This document shows, one piece after another, positions 1-7,580 of a stretch of 63,952 bases of DNA. Below the pieces are notes generated by a model. The model was not told where the DNA came from and did not search any database. It saw nothing but the letters and a program-made list of their open reading frames with translations. The position numbers and the translations under genes are program-made. Source of the DNA: Terribacillus saccharophilus (GTDB lineage: Bacteria; Bacillota; Bacilli; Bacillales; Amphibacillaceae). The stretch's first letter is position 1, and every line of letters starts with the position of its first letter. The DNA lies in NCBI RefSeq assembly GCF_002272075.1, contig NZ_NPBJ01000001.1, positions 1-63,952 of the forward strand, written 5' to 3'.

Positions 1-57
1 TTTTTATTTGTCTCAACCTAGGGGGTCAGTCCCCTTATAGTGCCTCGCTTTTCTGAT
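1..57. terminator. Short GC hairpin downstream of the DHA2 transporter
   Basis: A small inverted repeat (AGGGG ... CCCCT, about 20-37) lies just beyond the stop codon of the minus-strand transporter. In the minus orientation it is followed by an A/T-rich stretch, so it could end that operon. The stem is short and the call is weak. No other feature is visible in these bases. Confidence 0.35.
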
Positions 58-1494
58 TTAGATCTCTTCATTGGTTGTACTTGTTTTCATACTTGTCGAC
101 TTTGAGTTATCATTTTTCTTTCTCAAGAAGAAAGCCAAAATCAAACCGATTGCCGATAGAATAACAGCTGCGATAAATGCAGCACCCATGCCAGTCACTT
201 GCGCATCAGCAGGATTAGTAAAGTCACCATACTTAATTGTGTTGGTCATGATGGTAATCAGAATCGCTGTTCCAATTGAACCGCCGACTTGACGGAATGT
301 ATTGTTCATTGCTGTCGCGTGCGGAATTAAGTGGTTTGGCAGTGCGTTGATTCCGGCAGTGGTGAGCGGCATCATAACAAGTGCTGTACCAGCCATACGC
401 AATGCGTAGATAACGATGATGAACGTAAGGGATGTATCCAGTTCAAGAAAAGCGAACGGAACAGTTGTCACAGTCATCAGTAGAAACCCAACGATGGCCA
501 GCAATTTCGCGCCAATTTTATCAAAGATAACGCCGACGAATGGAGAAAGAATACCCATTACGATCGCACCTGGTAGTAGCATCAATCCAGAATGGAATGC
601 ACTGACGTCACGCAGGTTCTGCGTATACAACGGCAGGATAGTTTCTGTCCCGATCATCAATCCGAAGACGAGCATACCCATAATAGTTGTAATTGTGAAG
701 GTGAAGTTCTTGAACACCCTGAATTCCAGTAATGGTTTTTCCAGCTGCAGCTGTCTGACGATGAACAAAATTAATGACAGTGCACCTACGCCGAGTGTCC
801 CCATTACTTCCCAATTCACCCAACCATTTGTGCCGGCAGAGCTGAATCCATAAAGGATACCGCCGAACCCGATAGAAGAGAAAATTACAGATAGGACATC
901 GATTTTAGATTCGCGCAACGTTGTTACATTTTTGAGAATGAAAATTGCTAATATCAAATCGATTACTGCAATCGGCAGAACGATATAGAACAAGTAATGC
1001 CATGAGAAACTGTCGACAATCCAGCCACTAAGCGTCGGTCCAATTGCTGGAGCAAACGCGATAACAAGTCCGAACATCCCCATTGCTGTACCACGTTTCT
1101 CCGGAGGGAAGATTGTCAGAAAGACAGTCTGCATGAGCGGCATCATAATACCAGCACCGATTGCCTGGATAATACGGGCAACTAGCAAGAGGCTGAAACT
1201 AGGCGCAACCGCTGCAATCAGTGTACCGATGCTGAAAGTAATCATGGCAAACAGGAATAATCTCCGCGTTGAGTATTTTTCAATTAAGAATGCCGTTATC
1301 GGAATGAGTATCCCGTTTGTCAGCATAAAAGCCGTAGTCAGCCATTGGCCTTGATCTGCGGTTATATCAAAATCTTGCATGATATGAGGCAGGGCCGTAA
1401 CTAATAAAGTCTGGTTCAAAATCGTTACGAAAGCACCGATGATGAAAATCGTTACCGTTGCTTTTCGATTTATCTGAGCCGTCTGGTTAGCCAA
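58..1494 (-). CDS. DHA2-family (EmrB/QacA-type) MFS multidrug efflux transporter
   Basis: This is a proton-driven drug exporter of the inner membrane, 478 aa, the usual length for 14-helix DHA2 pumps. It has dense hydrophobic segments throughout. The family motif C of antiporters is visible as FAPAIGPTLSGW around residue 150, and the loop 2-3 region carries a YSTRR version of motif A. The start is TTG at 1492-1494, preceded by an AGGAGG ribosome binding site. It lies 12 nt downstream of the tetR stop, so the two form one operon. It resembles LmrB-like pumps of Bacillus, but the substrate cannot be read from the sequence. A related pump with the same FPPEKRG loop lies at 9715-11145. Confidence 0.9.
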   Translation of the reverse strand: MANQTAQINRKATVTIFIIGAFVTILNQTLLVTALPHIMQDFDITADQGQWLTTAFMLTNGILIPITAFLIEKYSTRRLFLFAMITFSIGTLIAAVAPSFSLLLVARIIQAIGAGIMMPLMQTVFLTIFPPEKRGTAMGMFGLVIAFAPAIGPTLSGWIVDSFSWHYLFYIVLPIAVIDLILAIFILKNVTTLRESKIDVLSVIFSSIGFGGILYGFSSAGTNGWVNWEVMGTLGVGALSLILFIVRQLQLEKPLLEFRVFKNFTFTITTIMGMLVFGLMIGTETILPLYTQNLRDVSAFHSGLMLLPGAIVMGILSPFVGVIFDKIGAKLLAIVGFLLMTVTTVPFAFLELDTSLTFIIVIYALRMAGTALVMMPLTTAGINALPNHLIPHATAMNNTFRQVGGSIGTAILITIMTNTIKYGDFTNPADAQVTGMGAAFIAAVILSAIGLILAFFLRKKNDNSKSTSMKTSTTNEEI

Positions 1495-1506
1495 TTGTAT
1501 TCCTCC

Positions 1507-2361
1507 TTATAGCAGTAGCCGAATTGCTCGAATACTTTCTTTCAAATTGTTATGTTGATCTAGGTAAGTTAGCAGCGCGTCAGTTAGATAGGCAGCAGGC
1601 GCTTCTTTAGCTAGTTCTTTCTCCAAATGATCTACAGCTTCTGTCAGCGAACTGTCCTGCAAGTCGTTTGCGGTTATCTCGCGCATTTCCAGCATGATTG
1701 TATGAAGCAGTTCCTCTTTTCCAGGAGCATCTGGTAAATCAGCATGAAAATGCAACTGGATATGCTTTTCATTTAAAAGGGGAGGCCGAGTTAACTTGTC
1801 CGTGACAATAGCATCCATCACTAGCTTCATCTCATGTGCAACCTCTGCAGGATCCCGTAAGATGGCGCCATCTGCCATCATCTTCAGATAAGGGTTCAGC
1901 AGCCCAAGCAGGTTCAGCGTCATATCCCATTTGAATGGTTCTACTTTATCTCCATAAAGATTCAACAGCATGTCCTGATGCCACTTGATAAGAATTGCGC
2001 GCACATTGTTCATATGCCGCTGCAGCTCCGACGATTCCTTGAAAGGAGGGGAGAACATCAGCATTTGGATGAGATGTTTGTTTTCTTTAAAAGAATCAAT
2101 CTCCATCACAATCTTCCGCTCAAATCGCGCCTCGGGCGACAAGCTCTTGTCTTCCTCAATCAAGGTAGCCTTATTCGTCAGCTGCTGATGATTATACTGA
2201 ATGAGCTCATTCAGCAGCGCTTCCTTAGAATCGAACAGTTTATATATAGAAGCCTTTGATATCTTACAAGCTTCCGCAATCGACTGCATCGACACCTGCT
2301 GAAACCCAAACTCGGCAAATTTCTGCTTTGCAGCAAGTATAATTTCTGTTTTCCGATCCAT
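1507..2361 (-). CDS. TetR/AcrR-family transcriptional regulator of the adjacent efflux pump
   Basis: The first ~50 residues form a classic TetR helix-turn-helix (IILAAKQKFAEFGFQQ, then SIAEACKISKASIYKLFDSK). The protein is about 284 aa, long for the family (usually 180-220). The extra length is a C-terminal all-helical region of unknown ligand specificity. ATG at 2361 is preferred to GTG at 2364 because GAGG sits 7 nt upstream of it. It is cotranscribed with the DHA2 pump and is probably an autorepressor, since a palindrome lies between its promoter and its start. Confidence 0.88.
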   Translation of the reverse strand: MDRKTEIILAAKQKFAEFGFQQVSMQSIAEACKISKASIYKLFDSKEALLNELIQYNHQQLTNKATLIEEDKSLSPEARFERKIVMEIDSFKENKHLIQMLMFSPPFKESSELQRHMNNVRAILIKWHQDMLLNLYGDKVEPFKWDMTLNLLGLLNPYLKMMADGAILRDPAEVAHEMKLVMDAIVTDKLTRPPLLNEKHIQLHFHADLPDAPGKEELLHTIMLEMREITANDLQDSSLTEAVDHLEKELAKEAPAAYLTDALLTYLDQHNNLKESIRAIRLLL

Positions 2362-2386
2362 CACATTACCTCACTTAAAACTCATG

Positions 2387-2401
2387 GGTTTTATAAAAAC
2401 C
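2387..2401. promoter_or_regulatory. Candidate TetR operator
   Basis: A perfect inverted repeat (GGTTTT-ATA-AAAACC, 6-bp arms and 3-bp centre) lies between the minus-strand promoter at 2419-2447 and the tetR start. Repressor bound here would block early transcription. The assignment to TetR is an inference from position. Confidence 0.5.
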
Positions 2402-2418
2402 AATAGGTCACCTTTGGT

Positions 2419-2447
2419 ACTATACGCTCCTTAATTTGGGAAGTCAA
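2419..2447 (-). promoter_or_regulatory. Sigma-A promoter of the tetR-efflux operon
   Basis: Read on the minus strand, TTGACT (plus 2442-2447) is followed after exactly 17 bp by TATAGT (plus 2419-2424). Transcription would start near 2412, about 50 nt upstream of tetR. Confidence 0.7.
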
Positions 2448-2489
2448 TGCATTTGTATATGTTACCCGAAAAGACTTTTCCTAAAAGCG

Positions 2490-2518
2490 TTGACAAGCTC
2501 TAATATCTTTAATAGAAT
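2490..2518 (+). promoter_or_regulatory. Sigma-A promoter of the tRNA-Val gene
   Basis: TTGACA (2490-2495), a 17-bp spacer and TAGAAT (2513-2518) stand about 20 bp before the mature tRNA 5' end. This is a strong consensus promoter, as expected for a stable RNA. Confidence 0.75.
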
Positions 2519-2543
2519 AATACAAGACGTTACATTACATATC

Positions 2544-2616
2544 GATTCCGTAGCTCAGTTGGGAGAGCATTACCTTGACAGGGTAGGGGTCGCTGGTTCG
2601 AGTCCAGTCGGAATCA
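2544..2616 (+). tRNA. tRNA-Val (anticodon GAC)
   Basis: The 73-nt sequence folds as a complete tRNA. The acceptor stem pairs GATTCCG with CGGAATC and is followed by discriminator A. The D arm is GCTC/GAGC, the anticodon stem TTACC/GGTAG carries loop TTGACAG with anticodon GAC, and the T arm is GCTGG/CCAGT with loop TTCGAGT. CCA is not encoded. The 3' half starting in the anticodon loop is repeated at 17109-17153 and 21626-21669, which marks this gene as an integration target. Confidence 0.95.
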
Positions 2617-2624
2617 CTACATTG

Positions 2625-2668
2625 AAAAAGCTTGGAATCCTTGGTCCATAGGGATTTCAGGCTTTTTT
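2625..2668 (+). terminator. Rho-independent terminator of tRNA-Val
   Basis: The stem AAAAAGCTTGGAATCC pairs imperfectly with GGGATTTCAGGCTTTTTT, with an ~10-nt loop and a T tract. The same design follows both partial tRNA copies, with stem changes on both arms. Confidence 0.8.
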
Positions 2669-2872
2669 CGGATCTCAAGTTTCATTCTCGATTTTTTGGA
2701 AGGGTATTAATAAATAAGTGGTCACAGTATTAGATAAACTCTAATGCTGTGTTTTTATATTTATGGATAAATAATAATACATAAAGATTCTAAAAACACG
2801 CTTTTGTAGATTAATATGTCGTTCGCAAAAGTACACTTATACGGAAGCTATAAATTAAATTAATTAATAATA

Positions 2873-2910
2873 AAAGAACGTTCAATGGAAGTTTTTTGAA
2901 CGTTCTTTTT
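2873..2910 (+). terminator. Orphan hairpin terminator
   Basis: AAGAACGTTCAA and TTGAACGTTCTT form a perfect 12-bp stem with a ~10-nt loop and a TTTTT run after it. No open reading frame ends upstream, apart from the tRNA, which has its own terminator. Confidence 0.55.
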
Positions 2911-2969
2911 ATTGGTCATACTTTTCGGACGATTTAAGAGGAGAGTGACGATATAGTTGAGGTTGATGG

Positions 2970-3006
2970 AAGTGTAGTTGGCTACAAGTTAACTACACTT
3001 TTTTTT
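2970..3006 (+). terminator. Orphan hairpin terminator
   Basis: AAGTGTAGTT and AACTACACTT form a perfect 10-bp stem around an 11-nt loop, followed by eight T residues. It is a second terminator with no gene in front of it. Confidence 0.6.
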
Positions 3007-3183
3007 ATATTACTTAAGCTATAGCGCACCAGCTTATAAATAAACATTAGTTCCGACTTTGAGCTTTGTTACTTGTACTGCGCGTAAGTCTTAACAGAAA
3101 AAATTGGTGTTAAGTTTTCTGGTATTTAAATTTAGATTAATTGTTAATGTTAGAACATCAAATTGGAAAGTAGGTATATATAA

Positions 3184-3942
3184 GTGAGAAAAAATAGATA
3201 TACTGAATTTAAAGAGCTGCACTATCAAACTGATGTATTGTATCTTTTTAATTGTTGGGACGTAATGTCTGCAAAAATTATCGAGAATAAGGGTGCTAAG
3301 GCATTAGCGACAAGTAGTTATGCTGTTTCAGATGCCAATGGATATACAGACGGGGAATACTTGCCTTTTGAAAATCTATTGCAGCTTTCTGAGAAACTTG
3401 TTCAAAATTCAAATGTGCCCGTTTCCATTGATGCAGAGGGATTCTATGCAAAGTCTTCAGAGTCACTTCATCAAAATGCACAAAAACTTTTTGGGACAGG
3501 AATCACAGGTGTTAATTTCGAAGATCAAAAACCACAATCAAAAGAGTATGCCTTATGGAGTGTTGACGAGCAATCAGAAAGGATAAAAATCCTAAAAAGT
3601 GCTGCTGAAGATGTAGATACAGAAATTTTTATTAATGCCAGGACAGATGTTTTCTTCAAAAATAAGAATCATTCAGTTGAACTAGTTAATGAAGCTTTGA
3701 ATAGAGCGGAAAGGTATGCATTGGCTGGAGCTGATTGTATCTTCATTCCAGGTCTAACTGAGATAAGTTTGATTAAGGAATTCACTAAACATTCTCCGCT
3801 GCCAGTTAACATTATGTTGAATTCTTTTAATAGGAGCAGTATCGATTGGAGATCATTAGGGGTTAATCGAGTGAGCTATGGACCGCATTCATATTTCCAA
3901 ATGAAGGAAACACTGTTAAGTAATCTTGTATTTAAAGTCTAG
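3184..3942 (+). CDS. Isocitrate lyase/PEP mutase-superfamily protein
   Basis: The 252-aa protein matches the PEP mutase/isocitrate lyase-like TIM-barrel family, whose members make or break C-C or C-P bonds next to a carboxylate with Mg2+. Recognisable elements are the early NCWDVMSAKIIENKGAKALA segment, SIDAEGFY (metal-binding loop region), GVNFEDQ around residue 115, and INARTD around residue 150. The substrate is unknown. GTG at 3184 is the likely start, with only a weak AGTAGG upstream. It ends 18 nt before ada and is probably cotranscribed with it. Base composition is AT-rich, as in the rest of the island. Confidence 0.8.
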   Translation: MRKNRYTEFKELHYQTDVLYLFNCWDVMSAKIIENKGAKALATSSYAVSDANGYTDGEYLPFENLLQLSEKLVQNSNVPVSIDAEGFYAKSSESLHQNAQKLFGTGITGVNFEDQKPQSKEYALWSVDEQSERIKILKSAAEDVDTEIFINARTDVFFKNKNHSVELVNEALNRAERYALAGADCIFIPGLTEISLIKEFTKHSPLPVNIMLNSFNRSSIDWRSLGVNRVSYGPHSYFQMKETLLSNLVFKV

Positions 3943-3960
3943 CAGAGAGAGTGTAAAGCT

Positions 3961-5022
3961 ATGATTAATGATCCATCAAGAATTGATTTTTATTATAAGT
4001 TGTTAGTAGAGAAAAACTCAGCGTATGAAGGTACTTTTTATGTTGGCGTTAAAACAACAGGAGTATTTTGTAGACCTACTTGTCCAGCAAAGAAACCCAA
4101 AAAAGAAAACTGTGAATTCTTCAGTACAGCAAAAGAAGCTGCATTAGCATCATATAGACCATGCAAGAGATGTCAGCCGCTTAGCTTACCTAGTGTATTG
4201 TCACCAGAAGTTAAGAAGTTGGTTATAGCAATAGAAGAAAATCCTCAAAAAAAGTGGACAGATAAGGATTTCGATAATCTTTCTATAAGTGCTAATACAG
4301 CAAGAAGGCAATTTAAAAAGCAGTTTGGTATGACTTTCATAGAATATGCGCGATCTCGCCGTCTTGGAATCGCTTTTAATCATATACGAAATGGTAAATC
4401 TTTAATTGATAGTCAACTGGACAGTGGATTTGATTCTGGAAATGGATTTAGGGATGCTTTTTATCGAATAATGGGTCACGTACCCAAAAGAACGAAAGAT
4501 GTAAGACTTTTAAAATCTAAGTGGATTGAAACAAAGTTGGGATCAATGGTTGCTATCGCAGATGATAATGCATTATTCCTTTTAGAATTTGTCGATAGAA
4601 GGGGACTGGAGAGTGAAATAAATAATTTGAGAGCCAAGCTTTCAATTGCCATTGTACCTGGGACAAATAGCATATTAGAAAAACTCGAACTCGAATTAAG
4701 CGAATACTTCGATGGTGCAATAAATTCTTTTACCACACCAGTCTCTGATGAAATAGGAACAAGTTTTCAAAGGAAAGTTTGGGAAGCATTAAAAAATATC
4801 CCCCGGGGTCGTACCATAAGCTATAAAGAATTGGCAGTTCTTGTAGGCAGCCCAACAGCATATCGTGCTGTAGCGAGAGCCAATGGAGCTAATCAAATAT
4901 CATTGATTATTCCTTGTCACAGAGTGATTAATGCCAATGGAGGCTACGGGGGCTATGGAGGGGGAATCCAAAGAAAAGTCTGGTTACTTGACTTAGAAAG
5001 AAATAACATTGTTTTGCCATAG
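3961..5022 (+). CDS. ada: Ada: fused methylphosphotriester/O6-alkylguanine DNA methyltransferase and AraC-type activator
   Basis: The protein repairs alkylated DNA by irreversible methyl transfer and, once methylated, activates repair genes. The 353 aa hold three parts. The N-terminal Ada zinc domain has Cys37, Cys41, Cys68 and Cys71. An AraC helix-turn-helix covers ~80-185. A C-terminal O6-alkylguanine methyltransferase has the PCHRV active-site motif at Cys319, and its preceding helix includes RAVARANGANQ. This E. coli-like fusion is notable because B. subtilis splits the functions between AdaA and AdaB. Two hairpins after the stop end transcription. Confidence 0.93.
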   Translation: MINDPSRIDFYYKLLVEKNSAYEGTFYVGVKTTGVFCRPTCPAKKPKKENCEFFSTAKEAALASYRPCKRCQPLSLPSVLSPEVKKLVIAIEENPQKKWTDKDFDNLSISANTARRQFKKQFGMTFIEYARSRRLGIAFNHIRNGKSLIDSQLDSGFDSGNGFRDAFYRIMGHVPKRTKDVRLLKSKWIETKLGSMVAIADDNALFLLEFVDRRGLESEINNLRAKLSIAIVPGTNSILEKLELELSEYFDGAINSFTTPVSDEIGTSFQRKVWEALKNIPRGRTISYKELAVLVGSPTAYRAVARANGANQISLIIPCHRVINANGGYGGYGGGIQRKVWLLDLERNNIVLP

Positions 5023-5120
5023 GATAACTTTGTTATTGAATGTCATAATTCATATACTAAGATTGTTCGATAAAGTACAACTTACTGAGGTTACAGAGAA
5101 CTAGATGATTAATAAAAGAA

Positions 5121-5180
5121 AGTTTCTCCATACTTTATTAAAATATGGAGAAACTGAAAGATGCACTCTATATGAGTGCA
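5121..5180. terminator. Two hairpins between convergent genes
   Basis: A perfect 12-bp stem (AGTTTCTCCATA/TATGGAGAAACT, 5121-5155) is followed by TGCACTC/GAGTGCA (5162-5180) and a T-rich tail. They lie between ada and the minus-strand reductase gene and may serve both directions. Confidence 0.65.
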
Positions 5181-5189
5181 CCTTTTGTT

Positions 5190-5924
5190 TTACGAATTAT
5201 ATATTTCCCTGTTCATATTTACAATATCTTTATTAGAGAGAAGACTAATGTTTGAAACTGATAACCTCTCCATTACCTTATCTCGTAATAGTGGCGCTTT
5301 TTCTTTATTTGCCTTTTCTAGTGCTTTCGTTAGTTCATCTTTTGTTAGCTCTGTGCAGTATGCAGGAGTTCCTGGCTGTTGTCTCCAGGAGTCACTTAAA
5401 GAACCGCCATCTACAGTATCAAAGCCAATTTGGTTCACTACATCCATGATAATTTGTTTTTGTTCTATGTTATCACCAGCAACCGCCATGGCAATGCGTC
5501 CACTAGCACCATCTGGAGTTCCTTCATTTTCTAGAGTATAGGCTAATAAGTTGTTAAAAGCTTTGATGAAAGGTCTGCCTAATTGATTTGAAACCCAAAT
5601 GCTTTCAACCATCCCGTTCTCAATTTCTTCTATCTTATCGTCTCTGCCAGGATAATAGTTTGAAGTATCGACAACAATTACTTCCTCCCCAACTTTTTCG
5701 ATAATGTCCCGAACACTTGACAGTGCACGTAAAGGAAGAGATAGTATAAGAACTTCTATATTTGTAATTGCATCCTCTGCACGTACAGGCTTTCCAGCAA
5801 GATCTTTTCCTTCTAAGTGTTCCATACCCCGTGCATCCGCAATTTTTACGTCATGTCCGTTCTCAACTAATTTTTTTGAAATAATCGATCCAATTGATCC
5901 TGCGCCTATAATTCCAAATTTCAT
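5190..5924 (-). CDS. NAD(P)-binding oxidoreductase, F420-dependent NADP reductase-like
   Basis: The 244-aa protein opens with a Rossmann dinucleotide fold (MKFGIIGAGSIGSIISKKL, GxGxxG at 7-12). It continues with the ILSLPLRAL and VVDTSNYYPGRD segments typical of NADP/F420 oxidoreductase-like and 6-phosphogluconate-dehydrogenase-like proteins. A real F420 role is unlikely in this organism, so the substrate is unknown. It is transcribed away from the HxlR regulator gene across a 217-bp spacer holding a palindrome and is a likely target of that regulator. Confidence 0.8.
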   Translation of the reverse strand: MKFGIIGAGSIGSIISKKLVENGHDVKIADARGMEHLEGKDLAGKPVRAEDAITNIEVLILSLPLRALSSVRDIIEKVGEEVIVVDTSNYYPGRDDKIEEIENGMVESIWVSNQLGRPFIKAFNNLLAYTLENEGTPDGASGRIAMAVAGDNIEQKQIIMDVVNQIGFDTVDGGSLSDSWRQQPGTPAYCTELTKDELTKALEKANKEKAPLLRDKVMERLSVSNISLLSNKDIVNMNREIYNS

Positions 5925-6107
5925 TCTTGTTCCTCCTTAAGAATTTGTATTCCAAAGAATTGGCTAGCTAGCTATAGACATACAAATAGCCAATTATTGA
6001 ATATATACCTACTTATTTAGATAGTAAAAAGTATTGAGTATTTTTGTTACATATACTAGAATAAAAGCATTTCTCATATTTTTGAAGTAGTCAATAAAAA
6101 TTGCTGT

Positions 6108-6125
6108 AGTACATTTTTTCGTACT
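6108..6125. promoter_or_regulatory. Candidate HxlR operator (upstream copy)
   Basis: The palindrome AGTAC-N8-GTACT lies 17-34 bp upstream of the hxlR start, in the divergent spacer. An element of identical spacing sits just after the gene (6579-6596). Two matching sites around a one-component regulator gene suggest autoregulation; this is an inference. Confidence 0.5.
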
Positions 6126-6141
6126 TAACAGTAGAAAGCGG

Positions 6142-6510
6142 GTGAAAAGAGTGTCTAGAATTTGTAAGGATGGATTTGATATAGAGTGTATAAAGGGGCA
6201 AAGAGAAGTATATGGTATTGCCTATACTCAGAACATACTCTCTGGACGGTGGAAATATCTGATCCTTTGGTATTTGAAATCTAAAAAACGTCGTTATAGT
6301 GAAATCAAAGCTTTTTTAGGAGATATTTCACAAGGTTCTCTTACGAAGCAACTTCGAGAACTAGAAACGGATGGCTTAATTAATCGTAAAGTTTATCCAG
6401 AGGTTCCTCCCCGTGTAGAGTATTCATTATCCTCTAAGGGGCAAGAATTCATTCCTATTATTGATTTAATGGAAGAGTTCGGGAAGAAGTTTGGGGTACA
6501 AATAGACTAA
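6142..6510 (+). CDS. HxlR-family winged-helix regulator
   Basis: The protein of about 122 aa has the HxlR signature: ILSGRWKYLILWYLKSKKRRYSEIKAFL, then SLTKQLRELETDGLINRKVYPEVPPRVEYSLS. Bacillus relatives (HxlR, HypR, YodB, CatR) sense formaldehyde, disulfide stress or quinones through Cys residues. Here Cys appear near residues 8 and 15, consistent with electrophile sensing but not proof. GTG 6142 or GTG 6151 may start it; the second has the better spaced GGGTG site. It probably controls itself and the divergent reductase. Confidence 0.85.
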   Translation: MKRVSRICKDGFDIECIKGQREVYGIAYTQNILSGRWKYLILWYLKSKKRRYSEIKAFLGDISQGSLTKQLRELETDGLINRKVYPEVPPRVEYSLSSKGQEFIPIIDLMEEFGKKFGVQID

Positions 6511-6578
6511 CTAGAGCAAGCGTATCAAGGTTAGACTTCAGGGCTATAAATTTACCAAGAACTATTTATCCTTCGTTA

Positions 6579-6596
6579 AGTACAAAAATATGTACT
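6579..6596. promoter_or_regulatory. Candidate HxlR operator (downstream copy)
   Basis: This palindrome is AGTAC-AAAAATAT-GTACT, with the same half-sites and 8-bp spacing as the element at 6108-6125. It lies in the 315-bp spacer between hxlR and marR, which otherwise shows no gene. Confidence 0.45.
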
Positions 6597-6784
6597 AAGA
6601 CAATTATTATTGCCCTATTGAAAAGTTAGAAGAAAATATTATTATTGAATATATAGTTGCAGCGATTCAATTTAGAAGAGAATTCATATTTCTATTGTAC
6701 TTTTGATTTTTAATCTAGAATGCATTCAGATCGATGTAATGTAAGTTCTCATTAGGTAACTTGACTAATATAATTTCACGGTGT

Positions 6785-6806
6785 TATATTTAGCTTGCTA
6801 AATATA
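6785..6806. promoter_or_regulatory. Candidate MarR operator O1
   Basis: A perfect 22-bp palindrome with core TTAGC-TT-GCTAA flanked by AT-rich arms ends 20 bp before the marR start codon. Related sites O2 (7264-7289) and O3 (7462-7485) follow the gene and precede the monooxygenase operon. Confidence 0.65.
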
Positions 6807-6825
6807 TGTCGGGTAGGGGATAGAT

Positions 6826-7251
6826 ATGAACGATAATGTTGACTGCGACATTCGTCAGTCTTTAGATAAAGTTTCATCTCAAATGCGTCGGGATTATAGT
6901 GAAAGTCTAAGGGAACTTAAGCTTTATGTAGGTCAAGATAATTTACTCGCTCGTTTGTGGCAAGGTGATGGAATAACACAAATGCAACTATGTGAACACC
7001 TAAAATGCGAGCCGCCTACGGTAACAAACATGGTTAAGTCCCTGGAACAAAACGGGTTCATATACCGTAAGCGTGATGAGAAAGATGCAAGGGTGATGCG
7101 AATTTATCTAACGGACGAAGGCAAAAAATTAGAAGATCCGGTTGACTTCAAATGGAAGCAGCAGCAAGAAAAATTACTGCATTCCATTTCACCGGAAGAA
7201 CGTTTAATTTTAAGGGATCTAATGAAGCGAATGGAGAAGAACTTATCTTAA
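6826..7251 (+). CDS. MarR-family transcriptional regulator
   Basis: The 141-aa protein is a winged-helix MarR repressor. It has an N-terminal dimerisation helix, ITQMQLCEHLKCEPPTVTNM around 50-70 as recognition helix, and a DEKDARVMRIYLTDEGK wing around 84-100. Cys6, Cys8, Cys56 and Cys61 raise the possibility of redox sensing. Perfect and near-perfect palindromes sit at its own promoter and twice in front of the LLM monooxygenase gene. It is therefore the most likely repressor of itself and of the flavin-enzyme operon from 7581. Confidence 0.88.
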   Translation: MNDNVDCDIRQSLDKVSSQMRRDYSESLRELKLYVGQDNLLARLWQGDGITQMQLCEHLKCEPPTVTNMVKSLEQNGFIYRKRDEKDARVMRIYLTDEGKKLEDPVDFKWKQQQEKLLHSISPEERLILRDLMKRMEKNLS

Positions 7252-7580
7252 GTTTTCTCTAAGTAATTACTTAGTAGGCTAAATAATTAAGAAAGAAGAA
7301 GTTGGTATTAACCAATACACTATATCGCGCAGTGGATTATCGTCTTCTAGCCAGTAAGTACTTTAACACTCCCAGCCATCTGCAACATTGCTTACCGAAT
7401 ACAAAGGATTCATTCACAGTAAAAGGAAAACGATAGAGCTGTCTTAAGAATAATCCTCGGTAATTAGTTAGCAAGCTAAATAATTGTTGGTTTTTCAGAT
7501 ACTAAAGCTTAACTTAAATAATCGACTATGAGCTCTAATTTATTATGTGGAGCCTATACAAAATTAAGGAGAAGAAATGA
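7252..7580. promoter_or_regulatory. Regulatory spacer with MarR operators O2 and O3
   Basis: No gene is seen. O2 (7264-7289) has core TTAGT-AG-GCTAA and O3 (7462-7485) has core TTAGC-AA-GCTAA. Both are flanked by AATTA/TAATT, so they are matched palindromes sharing the O1 core. The monooxygenase start follows O3 by about 95 bp, leaving room for its promoter. Confidence 0.6.

Larger units (their letters stand above)
2669..3183. other. Gene-free left end of island A with two orphan terminators
   Basis: No convincing coding sequence is seen. Two strong hairpins with T tracts lie here (2873-2910, AAGAACGTTCAA/TTGAACGTTCTT, and 2970-3006, AAGTGTAGTT/AACTACACTT), yet no gene precedes them. This is what remains if a gene, such as an integrase, was deleted. 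The stretch 2821-2838 and 2892-2942 is repeated in condensed form at 16449-16515. The last ~100 bp are AT-rich and probably hold the promoter of the next gene. Confidence 0.5.

Noticed and set aside
416-853. Plus-strand 145-codon frame inside the DHA2 transporter gene
   Set aside because: It is antisense to a membrane protein gene with typical family motifs; low-complexity content marks it as a shadow.
2436-2651. A 71-codon open frame across the tRNA-Val gene
   Set aside because: It runs through the tRNA promoter, the tRNA itself and its terminator; it has no ribosome binding site and is a shadow.
5190-5924. A true F420-dependent enzyme
   Set aside because: Bacillaceae do not normally make coenzyme F420; the NAD(P)-binding motif fits a general NADP oxidoreductase better.
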